NCBI RefSeq assembly: GCF_009389715.1
Contig: NC_052393.1
Coordinates: 806,001 to 870,000 of the forward strand
DNA: 64,000 nucleotides
DNA from: Phoenix dactylifera
Taxonomy: Eukaryota; Streptophyta; Magnoliopsida; Arecales; Arecaceae
Direction: 5' to 3'
Each line of letters starts with the position of its first letter. The stretch's first letter is position 1. The notes below the pieces were generated by a model. The model was not told the DNA's origin. It saw only the letters and a program-made list of their open reading frames with translations, and searched no databases. The translations under genes were made by a program, and so were the position numbers. Positions 36,475 through 47,443 of this stretch are shown here, piece by piece.

Positions 36475-37200
36475 GGACTCAAAGCGGCTTTAGATGGGAA
36501 GCGAGCACGTTATCTCAGAGCATTCCGAATGCTTTTTCTTCTTCTTCTTCTTTTTTTTTTTTTTTTTTCGCTGAAGCGGCTGCTTCATACCGTGAGTGTA
36601 TGAATACACCCAATAAGATCAAAATACAATATCTCGCGGAGTGCCAGCGGCAGCTCCCCCTCCCCCGACCAAAGGGCGTAATCCGAGTGGTGGGCCGCAT
36701 AGGCGGCCACCCAATCAGCCGCCCCATTGGCTTTCCGAAATACATGCTTGGCCTGGATGGCCCCCCCCATCTCTCATCATCCTGACTATATCGCGAATCA
36801 AGGGGTGGTCTAAGCTCTCACTCCTCAACCCCTTCTGAATCCATCCAATGACAGTGGCTGAGTCGCCCTCCAAAATAATTGAGCTGGTCCGCATCATCGC
36901 CCGTGCATGTCGAAGACCCGCCCAGGCTGCGCGCAGCTCTGCTCCCGAGACTGATGTAACGAACAACTGGCAGCCGCCTGCGGCCACGACCCTGGAGTGC
37001 GGGTCCGTATGTCAAATGCATTTTTTCCTCGACGGATTCAAACGGCTTTAGGGACGCGAGCACAAATTTCAAAGCAGCTTGTGATAGGATGGGAAGAAGA
37101 CTTCTCATTCTACGCAGCCCAAGCACACATCTCAAAGCATTCCATGTCAGGGTAGGAAGGATCTGATGATGGGATGGGAAGAAAAATTTTCATTCTACCC
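36475..37200. repeat. Local direct repeats upstream of cMDH
   Basis: A ~33-bp phrase (GGCTTTAG ... GCGAGCAC) stands at 36475-36508 and again at 37034-37063, on either side of a LINE fragment. Further right, GATGGGAAGAA ... TTCATTCTAC-type phrases repeat at about 37090-37122 and 37166-37200. Confidence 0.55.
36527..37026 (-). mobile_element. 5'-truncated LINE fragment (RNase H domain and 3' end)
   Basis: On the minus strand about 37005-36583 encodes the end of LINE ORF2. Its RNase H part has GAELRAAWAGLRHAR and LEGDSATVIGWIQKG, then HVFRKANGAADWVAAYAAHH, ending HTLTV-stop. The frame breaks at a C-run (36761-36768). The 3' end (GGGTGTATTCATACA ... TTCAGCG) runs into an A-rich tail at 36569-36538. 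Sequence resembling AATGCTTTTT on both sides (36527-36537 and 37014-37026) is a possible imperfect target duplication. It lies about 400-880 bp upstream of the cMDH start codon. Confidence 0.8.
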
Positions 37201-37368
37201 AGCCTTGAGGTTTTAACCGGTTTACCTTTGCCTTTTTCCGGTTCTACCCATATTGAAATGCGCGGGCACCGAATAAAAATTCAATTCATATTTAGTTTTT
37301 TTCTTGGATTTGGTGGGACTAATTATTTTTTTATTTTTTATTTTTATTTTTTGCTAAAAACAGGTATT

Positions 37369-40300
37369 TCATACTATATGGATACAAATACACCCAGTAG
37401 AACCTACAAACAAAAGGTCCTGAAATGCACCAAGCAAGTCATCCTCGCCAACCCATAGGGTGCCTCCTGAGTGGCTCGCAACATACACCGCCACCCAGAC
37501 CGCCGCCCCGTTTGCCTCACGATATACATGCATAGCCTAAAAAGTAAACCCCTCCCTCACCATCAACCATATATCACGAAGCAAAGGATGGACCCCTCCA
37601 TCTCTGTGAGAGCCCCTCCGGATCCAGCTGATCACCGTGGCCGAGTCACCCTCTAGGAGGATGGAGCTCGCCAGAAGCACATGTCGTGCATACCGTAATC
37701 CCATCCAAGCCGCCCGTAGCTCTGCCCCTCGGACCGAGGTGTCAAAGATCTGACAATCCCCTGCTGCCACCATGCTGGAGCTCGGACCCCTAATAACAAA
37801 CCCTGCTCCTCCTCTCCTACCTCCATCCAGGACCGAGCCATCAAAATTGACCTTGAGGAAGCTCGGGGGTGGGAGCTGCCAGGTGAAAAACACCGTGTGA
37901 GAGGCTGCCGAAGCAGCATGGGGGCCCCAGGTGTCCCGAGCTGTCAAAGGTCTATGATCCGGACCTACATTAAGGATCTCAGCTTCCTGTGCCTGCGCCC
38001 GCTCCATCACGAATCGTGGGGACAGGCTAGGCTCACCGAAAACTCGGGCGTTCCTGGCCATCCATACCTGATAAGCTATGCAGGACGCCCTAATAGCCAT
38101 AGAACGCATCTAGTAGGAACTGGACCAACGCCGGACCTCTTCCAGAAAATAATCCCTTCGACTCCACGCTACCTCCAGAATCCCGGACAGCCTCCAAGCC
38201 CTCCTTGCCCAGACACATTGGAATAGTGCGTGGTCCACTGACTCGTCTACCTCACAATACTGGCACAGAGGAGGAATGCTAACTCCACATCGGCTCAGCG
38301 CCAAGCTCGTCGGCAGACGGTCCCAGGCTACCTTTCAGAGGAATAATGCAACCCTCCGACGTAGCCCAAACCTCCATACCCAGCCACAGTCCCTACCCAG
38401 CTCCGACTTCTGCTGAATAACCCGAAAAACATCCCCAACCTTGTCGCTGGCCGTACAAGTGGTGCTCCATACCCTAACATCTGGACTTGCTGATCCTGGA
38501 AGGGGGAGAGCCCGTACCCGCTCTGCTAAGTGCTTCCCGAATAACTCACCCAGCCTATCATCATCCCACTCTGCCTCCCCAGGTATGAGGAGGTCGTACA
38601 CTCGGAGTCCAGCAGTTCCCTCACCACTGATCATCGTCGGCCACAGCCTCAGCAGAAGTGCATCCATCCAAGGGTCCTCCATCACATCAATGCTCCGTCT
38701 GTCGCCAATCAACCACTTAGTATGTGCCAGAGCCATAGGCATATACCTCCCAACCTCCCGCCACATGAAAGATATCCTCCGGCCGCCCACCACCTGGCCT
38801 ACTGAGCCTGCCCGACCATATCTCGCTATCATGACCTGACTCCAAAATCCATGTGGCTCTAGAACAAACTGCACTGCTCGTTGCGCCAGGAGTGCCTCAC
38901 GCCTCGCCAACAGTGACTGCACCCCCAAGCCACCCTCACTCAGAGGCAGGCAAACTCTCTCCCAGGCCACCAAATGTACCCCGTGGCCCCTCCCATAGGA
39001 GCCCCACAGAAAACTACGCATAATCCGCTCTATCCCCGCTAGCACCGTCTTCGACACAATAGAATGGGCCATAATGTAAACAGGCATAGAGCAGAGGACA
39101 GACCTGACCAACATCAACCTGCCCATCATAGAGAGTGACGAGGCTCTCCAACCCTCGAGCTTGCTCCGCACCCTCTGCACCAAAATGGAACACTCAGCCA
39201 TCCGCAGCCTCCTTCCTGTGATGGGAACTCCCAGGTAGTCTAGTGCCTCCTCCTGCTCCCGCATCTATAATATCGCCCTGATCTCCTGTCTGACTCTCCA
39301 CTCTATGCTCGGACTGAAGTGTATGGATGACTCTTGGCAATTGATCCTCTACCCGGACGCCGCACAATACTCCATCAATACCCTCTGGAGGGCTCGCGCG
39401 TCCCTCACCCTCGTCCTGGCCAGTAGCAGGCAATCATCTGCAAAAAGTAGGTGAGAAATGGGGTGAGCACCCGGGGCTGGACTGTAAGCAGCCAACTCCC
39501 GGTTCTCGCATGCTACATGTAAAGCACGGGATAGTGCATCAGAATAGATGATGAACAGGTAAGGGGATAGAGGACATCCCTGACAAAGCCCTAGAGTAGC
39601 CCGAAAGAAAGGCGAAGGCGTACCATTGACCAAAATGGAGAACCTAGGCCCCTGCACGCAGCCGAGAATCCAGTTAATCCAGGTCTGATGGAATCCAAAG
39701 CTCTCCAATGCCCGTCTAGGAAAGTTCCATCGAATCCGGTTATAAGCACGCTCCATGTCCAGCTTTACTGCCAGCAAACATCGCCTCCTCGGGGCCCGCT
39801 GTAAGTCTCCCATCATTTTCTGAGCTAGCAAAATATTATCTGAAATACTCCTCCCTCCCACAAACGCACCCTGCTCCTGACTGATAATGCTAGGCAGCAA
39901 AGCCTTCATCCTCCCAACCATAAGCCTCACCGCTATCTTGTACAAAGTGGTACACAAACTAATAGGCCGGTAGTGGCCCGGCTCCGACGCATCCTGATGC
40001 TTCGGGACCAAAGTGCTATAAGTAGCCTGCCAGTCATCTGCCATCATCGCCCTACTGAAGTATAGCTGCATTGCCTCCACCACTGACCTCCGAATGATGC
40101 TCCAATATCTCCGAAAGAAAAAGGATGGAAATCCGTCCGGTCCAGGAGCATTGTCCTCTGCTAAGGCCCAAACCACTTCCTGCACTTCTTGATCTGACAC
40201 TGGCTGAATCAATGCTTCATTATCAGCCTCCTCAATTCTGACGGCCGGCCTGGGGAGCTGACCAAGCACATAGCCCCCCCCCCGCCTCCGTCCATTTGGA

Positions 40301-41515
40301 TCTGAAAAAATCGAACATCACCTGTCTTACTGCCAAGTCCTCCTCCACCCGCTGACTCGCCCCAGCTCTCAGTGATCGTATCATGTTCCTTTACCTCCTG
40401 ATGATCGTCGATCGAAGAAAAAAGCTAGTATTTCGGTCCCCCTCCTTAACCCACTGTGCCCTCGACTTCTGCCTCCAAAAAATCTTCTGCTGATGCAGTA
40501 GCGACTGGTGATAGGTCAAGTGACGTCGCAGGTCTGCCATCTCAACCTCCTCCAGCTCCCCATCTCGATCCTCCCTCCCCTAGAGATCCGTAATCAACCC
40601 CTCTACCTCCTCTAGTCTCCGAAAGATGTTGCCCACAACCTCTCGGTTCCATCTGCGAAGGCGTCGTTTAGTAAGCTCCAATCTGCGCGACACCCTTTGC
40701 ATGGCATCTCCCTGCACTGGCATGCCCCAGGCCCCCCTAACTACTTTCTAAGACTGGGGGTATGACAGCCACAGCTTCTCAAATCGGAATGGGCTATGGT
40801 GGCTGGAGCTCGAAACTGTAGAAATCAAAAGAGGACAATGATCTGAAGCAATCCGAGCAAGGTGACTAACCTGGTATGATGGGAAGCGCTGGATCCAGTC
40901 CGGAGCTGCAAAAGTCCTATCAAGCCGCTCCCATACTCGCGCTCGTCCAAGCTGGTTGTTACACTAAGTAAATCGCGGCCCGGAGAAGCCAAGGTCCACT
41001 AGGCCGGTCTCATCCAAAAACTCCCGAAACTCCCTTCTGTCCACTGAATCAGAGTAGGCCCTACCACCTCGTTTCTCATTAGAGCTAAGAATGCAATTAA
41101 AGTCACCCACCACCATAGTCGGGACTCCCTGAGTCAACAAACAGGTCAGCTCGCCCCAAAGGACTCTCCTCGTCCGGTAATCAGTGCTAGCATAGACCCC
41201 ACACAGGATCCACGAAGGTTCATTTGGTTCCGAGATGACCATCACAACCTGCTGAGAACAATTGCGAAAAACATCTACAGAAGCCACCCCTCGCTTCCAC
41301 AACATCAAAATACCTCCAGACAAGCCCTAAGATTCTACTATAAAGGAATCCCAATCAAGTGCTAAGCGTCGCTGCACTCGACGCAACCCTTCTCCGGACA
41401 CCCTTGTTTCACAAAGAAAGCAAATCTCAGGGCAATGTAGCTGTACTAACCTCTTAAAGGATGATAAGAAGGAAGGCTTGGCCGCCACCCTGCAATTCCA
41501 AGCTAAAATCTTCAT
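37369..41515 (-). pseudogene. LINE ORF2 (endonuclease, reverse transcriptase, RNase H), broken
   Basis: Read on the minus strand, 41515 begins MKILAWNCR, the start of an APE-type endonuclease; VVGDFNCIL is visible at about 41125. The reverse transcriptase (about 40230-39360) has APGPDGFPSFFFRRYW, YRPISLC, CQGCPLSPYLF and the catalytic FADDC. Next come a zf-RVT-like Cys/His region (near 38330-38200) and an RNase H domain (VNFDGSVLDGG, LEGDSATVISWIRRG), ending at a TGA at 37371-37369. About 1,380 codons in all. It is broken by ten in-frame stops (at 41327, 40964, 40748, 40580, 40391, 39349, 39265, 38335, 38110 and 37537) and one frameshift, best placed at the nine-base C/G run near 40280. Apart from that shift one frame runs throughout. 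Confidence 0.93.
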
Positions 41516-41541
41516 TTAACACTGTGGGATGAGGTGTGGCC

Positions 41542-43625
41542 CTATCTTCGTGGGCTTCTCACTTCCTGTGCAGGCCTATCCTCCTTCGCCGACTCCCCAC
41601 CTCCCTGAATCGCAGCACGTAGCAAATCAGCTACCTTCCCATGCTCTTGAATAGGAGAAGTGGTGCCCTGTCCCATGCCCCCAAGTATGCCTCTCATCAC
41701 CACCACCGTAGAAGAAGATGGGGAGAGCCTTACCGGAGCTGTTAGAGGTCTGAGAGATCCCTCCACATCCTCCGTTTCAAGCTTCCCCTTGTTTCTCTGA
41801 CACGATGAGGAAAACGCCTTCCTTTGTGACACCGTTGCCGAGATCACCTCCCTCCACTGGTGCAGGTCCATCGTCACCTCCTGCTGACCCTTTCCTTTAG
41901 CCGGAGCCTTGCCACCATCGCCAGCCACGGCTGCACGCGGAGATGGGGCCTCACCTACCACCGTCGTCCCGCTCGCCGCAGGTGTTCCGTCCACCGCTCG
42001 CAGGGTCCCAGCAGCTCTATCAACGGTTGGGCCACCGCCCGTCATCGGTCGGCTGGGGGCTCTCGCCGACGGCAGGGAGGCACTCCGGAAGTGCCTCCGA
42101 CCTTCCTCCCTCTGGCGTAGGCGAGGGTTTTCGAAGGAAGACGATGACGCCGACCGGGCCAGCTGAGTCAACTCAGCCCTATCCGCTCCCGATGCACTGC
42201 TCAACTTAGCTGGGCTTTTGGTCCGTTTCAATGGGCTTTGGCCCTGTCCATGGGCCAGCCCAGTTGCAGCAACTTGGCCCTTTACCACATGGCCCGGCTC
42301 GTCAGTAAGGGGTAGGCCCGAGATTGTCATGGCCCATCCCGGCTCAGTTCCGCCTTGCTATCCCAAACACGTGGTCGAGTCCGACCCTTTGACGGAATCC
42401 AGGTCAGACCCCAACACCACACCGAGTGGAGTCATCTCGGTATCCAGCACCGGTGCACCCATCGTCTTCGTCTCCGGTGACCTTCTCCTAGCCAGTTTAG
42501 TTGGCTTTTGCCATCCGTCCGTGTCCGTGGGCGATACAGGGAGGTTCGACGCAGCAATGGGAGACCTCGGCCCCGACTCAGGGGGATGATCCTGCACCGG
42601 CATAGTTTGGACAACCTTCGTGACAGTGGCCTTCTTCATCGACTTGTTCACCTTCAGCTGCCATACCTTGGTTGTTGTCAGCCACGGGCCAAAGGGCAGC
42701 TGACTCCCCAAAACATTCCCCTTCTTCGACTCAAATGTCGGCTCCTGTGGGGGCTCCTCCGTCTTGGTTTGCTGGGAGCACTGATCTACCGGATCTCCGG
42801 GCTTCGTCGGATCCGTGGGAGGAAAAGGGCAAGCCCCCTCTCTGTGCCCCAACCGGGCACACTTGTAGCAGAACCCAGGTAGGTTTTTGTAGCGGAAAGC
42901 CTGCCAATGTAGGTCAAATCCTACCTGGATGAAAGTCCCCGGCCGGAACGGCACACCCACATCCACCTAAACCTTGACACGGTCGAAGCCCAGTTTCCGG
43001 CCTTGGTCAGTGACCTTGTCCAGCGCCAAAGGTCGTCCAGCCTTCGCCGCGATACCCCAGATCATCTCCTTCGTCCAGTATTCCATCAGCAAACTTGGCA
43101 ACCGGAGCCAAACTACCGTCCGGCACAACTGGTTGGTCCCCGGAACAAAGTTTGGCTGCCAACGCTCCATAGCCAGGAGCTGACCACCCACCAGCCAGGG
43201 TCCACCTTCCATGGCCGCCTCCCGATCCTTCTCACACCAAAAATGGAACGTAAAGGTCTCGTCCGCCATCGTAAACTCCTCGACATCATAGTCGAGTTTC
43301 CTGGCCACACGCAACTCCCGGCTATCCATTCCACCGGCATGCGATGCCCCAGGCTGTGCATGATCACCGTGGTATCACGCCACACCGCCCTGGCCACCTC
43401 CTTCTTCTCTGGCGAGATCTCGACTACATCCGTGAAGCGCCGTTTTAGGGCTTCCAGCTCCGCCGTCGTGATTTGGTGGTTGGTCCAGGACGGCATCCTC
43501 GACGAGCCCTTTACCACATTTGCCCATGTCCTGCTCTTCTTTGGCGCCTTTGGGTGGGTTTGCTCCCCTTTGTCACCCGAGCTCGCCTCCATCTTCTCCG
43601 GCTCCGCAGCACCCAACGTTGCCAT
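41542..43625 (-). pseudogene. LINE ORF1 (DUF4283 and CCHC zinc knuckle), broken
   Basis: On the minus strand the likely start is 43625 (MATLGAAEPEKMEASSG). A DUF4283-type region follows (FTFHFWCEKDREAAMEGGPW, LRLPSLLMEYW), then a CCHC knuckle CYKCARLGHREGAC near 42870, and a low-complexity basic C-terminal part. A frameshift near 43325 and two in-frame TAG stops (42967-42969 and 42358-42360) break it. It ends at 41542, 26 bp before ORF2. It would be the RNA-binding, gag-like protein of the element. Confidence 0.9.
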
Positions 43626-43737
43626 CCTCCACACTACCTCGTGTTTGTTGAAATGCTCCACCGGTAGCACGATTCCTAAAGCACTGTCACAGCATCTCAC
43701 TGACCCGTCTCGTGGGTCTCTCCGGCTAATTATTTTT

Positions 43738-46337
43738 CTCTTCTTTACAATCTAAATGAGAGAGTTAGTGTGCTTCTTGCCCCTTGTGCTCCCATTTTAG
43801 GGGAAAAAACACTTAAATGATTTTTTTATTACAAAAAATCCGCAGGTTCCTTTTATGATTTGTGTTTTATTTTCTGATAAAGATAGTTTAAATATTTCCA
43901 AAACAAAAAATAGAGAGGATCAAATAACTTTTCGATTTGTATTTTCGTATATGTACACATCTTGCTAAAAAGAAAAAAAAGTAGTGGTCAAGAGAAAAAT
44001 TTTACATACCTAGTTGAAAGGCTACTGTTCTTCATATATAATTATCCAGAATTTTTTTTATTATTATCTAACATCTTTCATGAATCAATATCTATTCACA
44101 AATAATTTTAATCCTTGCTTATATTGGGATACAGTAGAAGTAGAAACCCCTTCAGTTAACTATCAAAAAAAATAGTTTTAGAGGAGCATCATGCGATGTG
44201 ACAATGCTATCTAACCCTGGCCGTGTTGTGGAAATATATTGGTCTAGGAGTTTGGTTTCCACCGAGAAATGGTTAAATGACTCACATGGCTTGGATATAC
44301 TTATGAAAAGCGATTTTGGTCATCAACTTTTTTTAGTGGAAAAGTTAATTAGAAGAAGAAAGTTTGGATGGTGGGCTTATTGGGTCGGATAGAATCAGAT
44401 ACAGATCGGATTGGATGCGAGTCGAATCAAAAATTAATTAACTCAAGCCTGATCTGTTTATTAAATAGGACAAAATTTTAAATTTAAATCCGACATATTT
44501 ATTAAATGAGTAATCCAACCCAACCCACATTATCTAATTATTAAACAGGCCAAGTCGGGTTAAACGAGTTAAATGGATTTTTAACGGGTTAAATAGATTT
44601 AAATTGGTTAAATAAGTTAAGCATGTTGGTCAAGTTAAATATGTTACGAACAAGTTAAGCATGTTTCTAACAATTTAAATAAATTTTAAATAGGTTAAAT
44701 GGGTCGGGTCTTAACCAGACTTAATTATTAAATGGGTTAAACGAGTCAATATTTTAAACTTGAACCCAATCTATTTGATAGTCAGATTTAGACAGGTTGA
44801 CACATATAAGACCTAAACTTATTTATATCAAACCCAAATCTGCTTAAAAAAGAATTGTTCATGGATCAAATTGATAAATCGGATCATAAAAGGCCAACCC
44901 TATCTCTATCCTCCTCTCATGCTCAGCTGGTACCTATCGTGGATCCCGTTGCTCTGAGCCTGAGCAAGAATAGATAGCTCCATCGAGGGGCTCTGAGCCT
45001 AAGCAAGAATAGATGCCGTGAAGTTCCCCTTCTTCGACTGAAAGCTGACGACAAAACCAAGGTTCTTTGGTTTAAACTCCTCTTGAGTCCGAGGAGAAGA
45101 AGGATGAGGAGGTAACTATAGTGGTGTCGCTCTTGCTTAGTAAAGGAAGAAGGAAAAAGAAAGAGAAGAAGAGAGGAAGATAAGGAGAAGAAAATATAGA
45201 AGGAAAATGAAAATTATGCTTTCAGTTTCGACATCTCGGGAATCTCTAAGTGGCATGCTTCTTCTATATCAGATTTCTTATCTTTATTATATTTTCTCCA
45301 TGTTATTTTCTCTCTGTTTATTACAATGGATCCCTTGCTATCTTGGTGGATGTAACCTAGATTTTGGATTAGCCATATTAAATCTTAGTATAATGTGCTT
45401 TTTTTTTTTCTTTCTAATTATTTTATTGAGCTATTCCTAGATATAATTGAGAGGAGGAAGTGGAGGGTGGCATATGGTGCGAAGTCGAGAAGGACTTGCC
45501 CAAGGAAGAAGCAGTGATTTGATTTTTATGTTTTTTTCTTAACTTTTGTTTTGGTTGATCTAGGAGGAATATTTATTTATTTATTTATTTTGTAATCTAA
45601 AGTTGTCAAAATTGAAAAATTACTAGTTTTTAACGGTGTTTAGATGAAATCAAATACAACTTTCTCGTTTGATATATTGATGTTGAGAAGAAAGACAAGA
45701 TGAGCTTGATGAAGATCAGTCTAATCTAATGAAATTTACATGAGAGACCATGCCTTGATACTTGACTGCTCCGCATATGATTGCTCTATATGGATGTCCG
45801 GATTATAACGTTGTTTGTTGGATTAGCTATGATAGACACGTGGTGTGCATGGACTCGTGGGTTATGATAATAGCTATCAGCTTATCATAATTGCGATTTT
45901 TAAAAAAAATAGTGTTGCCCTTATGCATGTGTAGTCATATATGATTTATGATTGATTGAACAAATGATCCATGCCAAGAGTTTCCGTTACATAAAAAAAA
46001 ATAGAAGATATTTTAAAAGCCAAACAGGATCAGCTTGTTGAATTGATTGGACCGTCAATCAACAATTCAAATTTACACCAAAAACTGTTTCTTTGTAAGA
46101 ATCATCCTTTTTTTAGTTGAACCAGGAAGAATCGTTGGCTGAACCGCTAATTCTTTTATATCGTTTCAATTCAAGCGAACTGACTAGTTTTTATATAATT
46201 TAAAGAGGATTCAAAATCAAAGATTAGGGTTCAAAAATGAATTTTTTTATCATCTATTTTGCAATGCATGATGTCCTCCATGATTCGGAAAGCAAATACT
46301 CATGGTGTAGGATGGAGACGACTGACAACATCAGATC
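43738..46337. other. AT-rich intergenic region
   Basis: No gene recognised. The open frames 44198-44392 and 45207-45440 carry no known motif. Contains the simple repeat listed separately. Confidence 0.5.
44540..44770. repeat. Degenerate GGTTAAAT-type minisatellite
   Basis: Irregular tandem units of about 12-15 bp built on GGGTTAAA and AGTTAAG. It is not a true telomere repeat, because spacing and sequence vary. Confidence 0.6.
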
Positions 46338-46559
46338 CCCTCTGTTGTGGGATGGGATTCCGAACTTTAGTTTCATATCGGCTAATCAGCGGAAAAGTCT
46401 GTGCCTTATAATGAGGAGGCCTAAAACCTTTCCTCACGAGGCGCCTTTTGAAGGGCAAAACCGTGAGGATAGGAGCAGTACCTCCGCGGACCCCCGCGCC
46501 GTATGATCCAGTCGCTTTTCTTGCTCGGTCAGTGTGCAGGCTGTTGCCGGGGTTCCCTC
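46338..46559 (+). mobile_element. Probable solo LTR related to the 6.4-kb TRIM
   Basis: From 46343 it reads TGTTGTGGGATGGGATTC, then ATCGGCTAATCAGCGG, CTGTGCCTTATAATG, CCTTTCCTCACGAGGCGCC and TTTTGAAGGGCAAAACCGTG. This is the order found on the minus strand of the TRIM LTRs. It ends near CTGTTGCCGGGG. CCCTC flanks both sides (46338-46342 and 46555-46559), but the right end does not finish in CA. It is about 212 bp against 308-327, so it has lost internal sequence. Confidence 0.7.
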
Positions 46560-46726
46560 TTCTAGCTATTTTCCTAGGGTTGAACGATAAATGTTAAATG
46601 GATGACTTAAATGTGCTACAATCTCTCTCTCATCTCCTCCCATCCTTCTGTTCTTCTATCACGAGTTGTTTCCAAAACCACCTCCTAATTCATTCTCTTT
46701 CTTCCATGCTTAATATTAATTCTTAT

Positions 46727-46761
<35 letters not shown>

Positions 46762-47313
46762 CGTGCCATAAATTTCTTTTTTTCACAAAAAGCCGGGACT
46801 TACCTTGTTTTCTCTCCACCAGAAATTTAAAGATTTTAAAAGGTTGAATTCTCACTCTCTCTCTTTCCTCACCTTCTCGATTCCTTAATCTGCATTCGAG
46901 CAATATATTTTGCTCCCCTTTTTGTTTTATCTTAAAACATCAGTTTAAATTAACGTTGTATTCCAGCGGCGTTGCACATTGCTGATCGTAATATTTATAT
47001 TCGCAGGCACTTCTCTTACTACAGACATTAATGATACGTGCTGACGTGTTTCAATGCGATTGGTGATCATAAAAAAAGCTTAAATGCTGCTTTCTTTCTT
47101 AGACCAGCCACGCGCGTCCCACGTGCCGAATGGCAGAGAGGAGAGGCGGTGGGATCACGAGATCAGATCGGATCAGATGAAATTGATGAACGCGTCGACG
47201 GTTCTGATTGCGCGGATATGCGAGGCAGCGCCGAAACGGAGGAAAGGGATAACGATTTATCAGGCTCGCCCCCTCTCTGTCGTTCCCGTGGGCGCCTTCG
47301 GGCCGCTTTACGG
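46560..47313. other. SLU7 upstream region
   Basis: No gene is recognised here. The last part (about 47100 onward) is GC-richer and probably contains the SLU7 promoter. Confidence 0.45.
46731..46759. repeat. (TA)n microsatellite
   Basis: About 14 TA units. Confidence 0.95.
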
Positions 47314-47425
47314 CCGATTAAGATCTCCTTCTCTTTCTTCATTGTTCTTGATTACTTTACGGGCCGATCTATAGCCGATTAAGATCTCGTTCTCCTCCTT
47401 CTTTGTTCTTGATTCCTTCCCGCTC
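47314..47425 (+). repeat. 61-bp tandem duplication in the SLU7 leader
   Basis: CCGATTAAGATCTC..TTCTC ... TTTGTTCTTGATT-type sequence begins at 47314 and again at 47375. It ends 18 bp before the SLU7 ATG, so it probably lies in the 5' UTR or core promoter. The units are pyrimidine-rich. Confidence 0.75.
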
Positions 47426-47443
47426 CACTGCTAGAGGCCCGAC

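Larger units (their letters stand above)
37319..43737 (-). mobile_element. Nearly full-length L1-type LINE with 12-bp target duplication
   Basis: CTAATTATTTTT occurs at 37319-37330 and 43726-43737 as a perfect 12-bp target site duplication. The element between is about 6.4 kb. On the minus strand it starts with GCCGGAGAGACC, has about 100 bp of 5' UTR, ORF1, ORF2 and a short 3' UTR, and ends in an A-rich tail (37355-37331). Both ORFs are broken, so this copy is dead. Its GC-rich sequence contrasts sharply with the AT-rich flanks. It fills much of the space between the divergent genes cMDH and SLU7. Confidence 0.95.

Noticed and set aside
41860-42932. Plus-strand open frames of 85-124 codons
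   Set aside because: They are shadows of the GC-rich LINE ORF1 on the other strand.
43003-43755. 250-codon plus-strand open frame
   Set aside because: It is antisense to LINE ORF1 and crosses the LINE boundary into the target duplication. No domain.
44540-44770. Possible interstitial telomere repeat
   Set aside because: Units vary in length and sequence and are not TTTAGGG.
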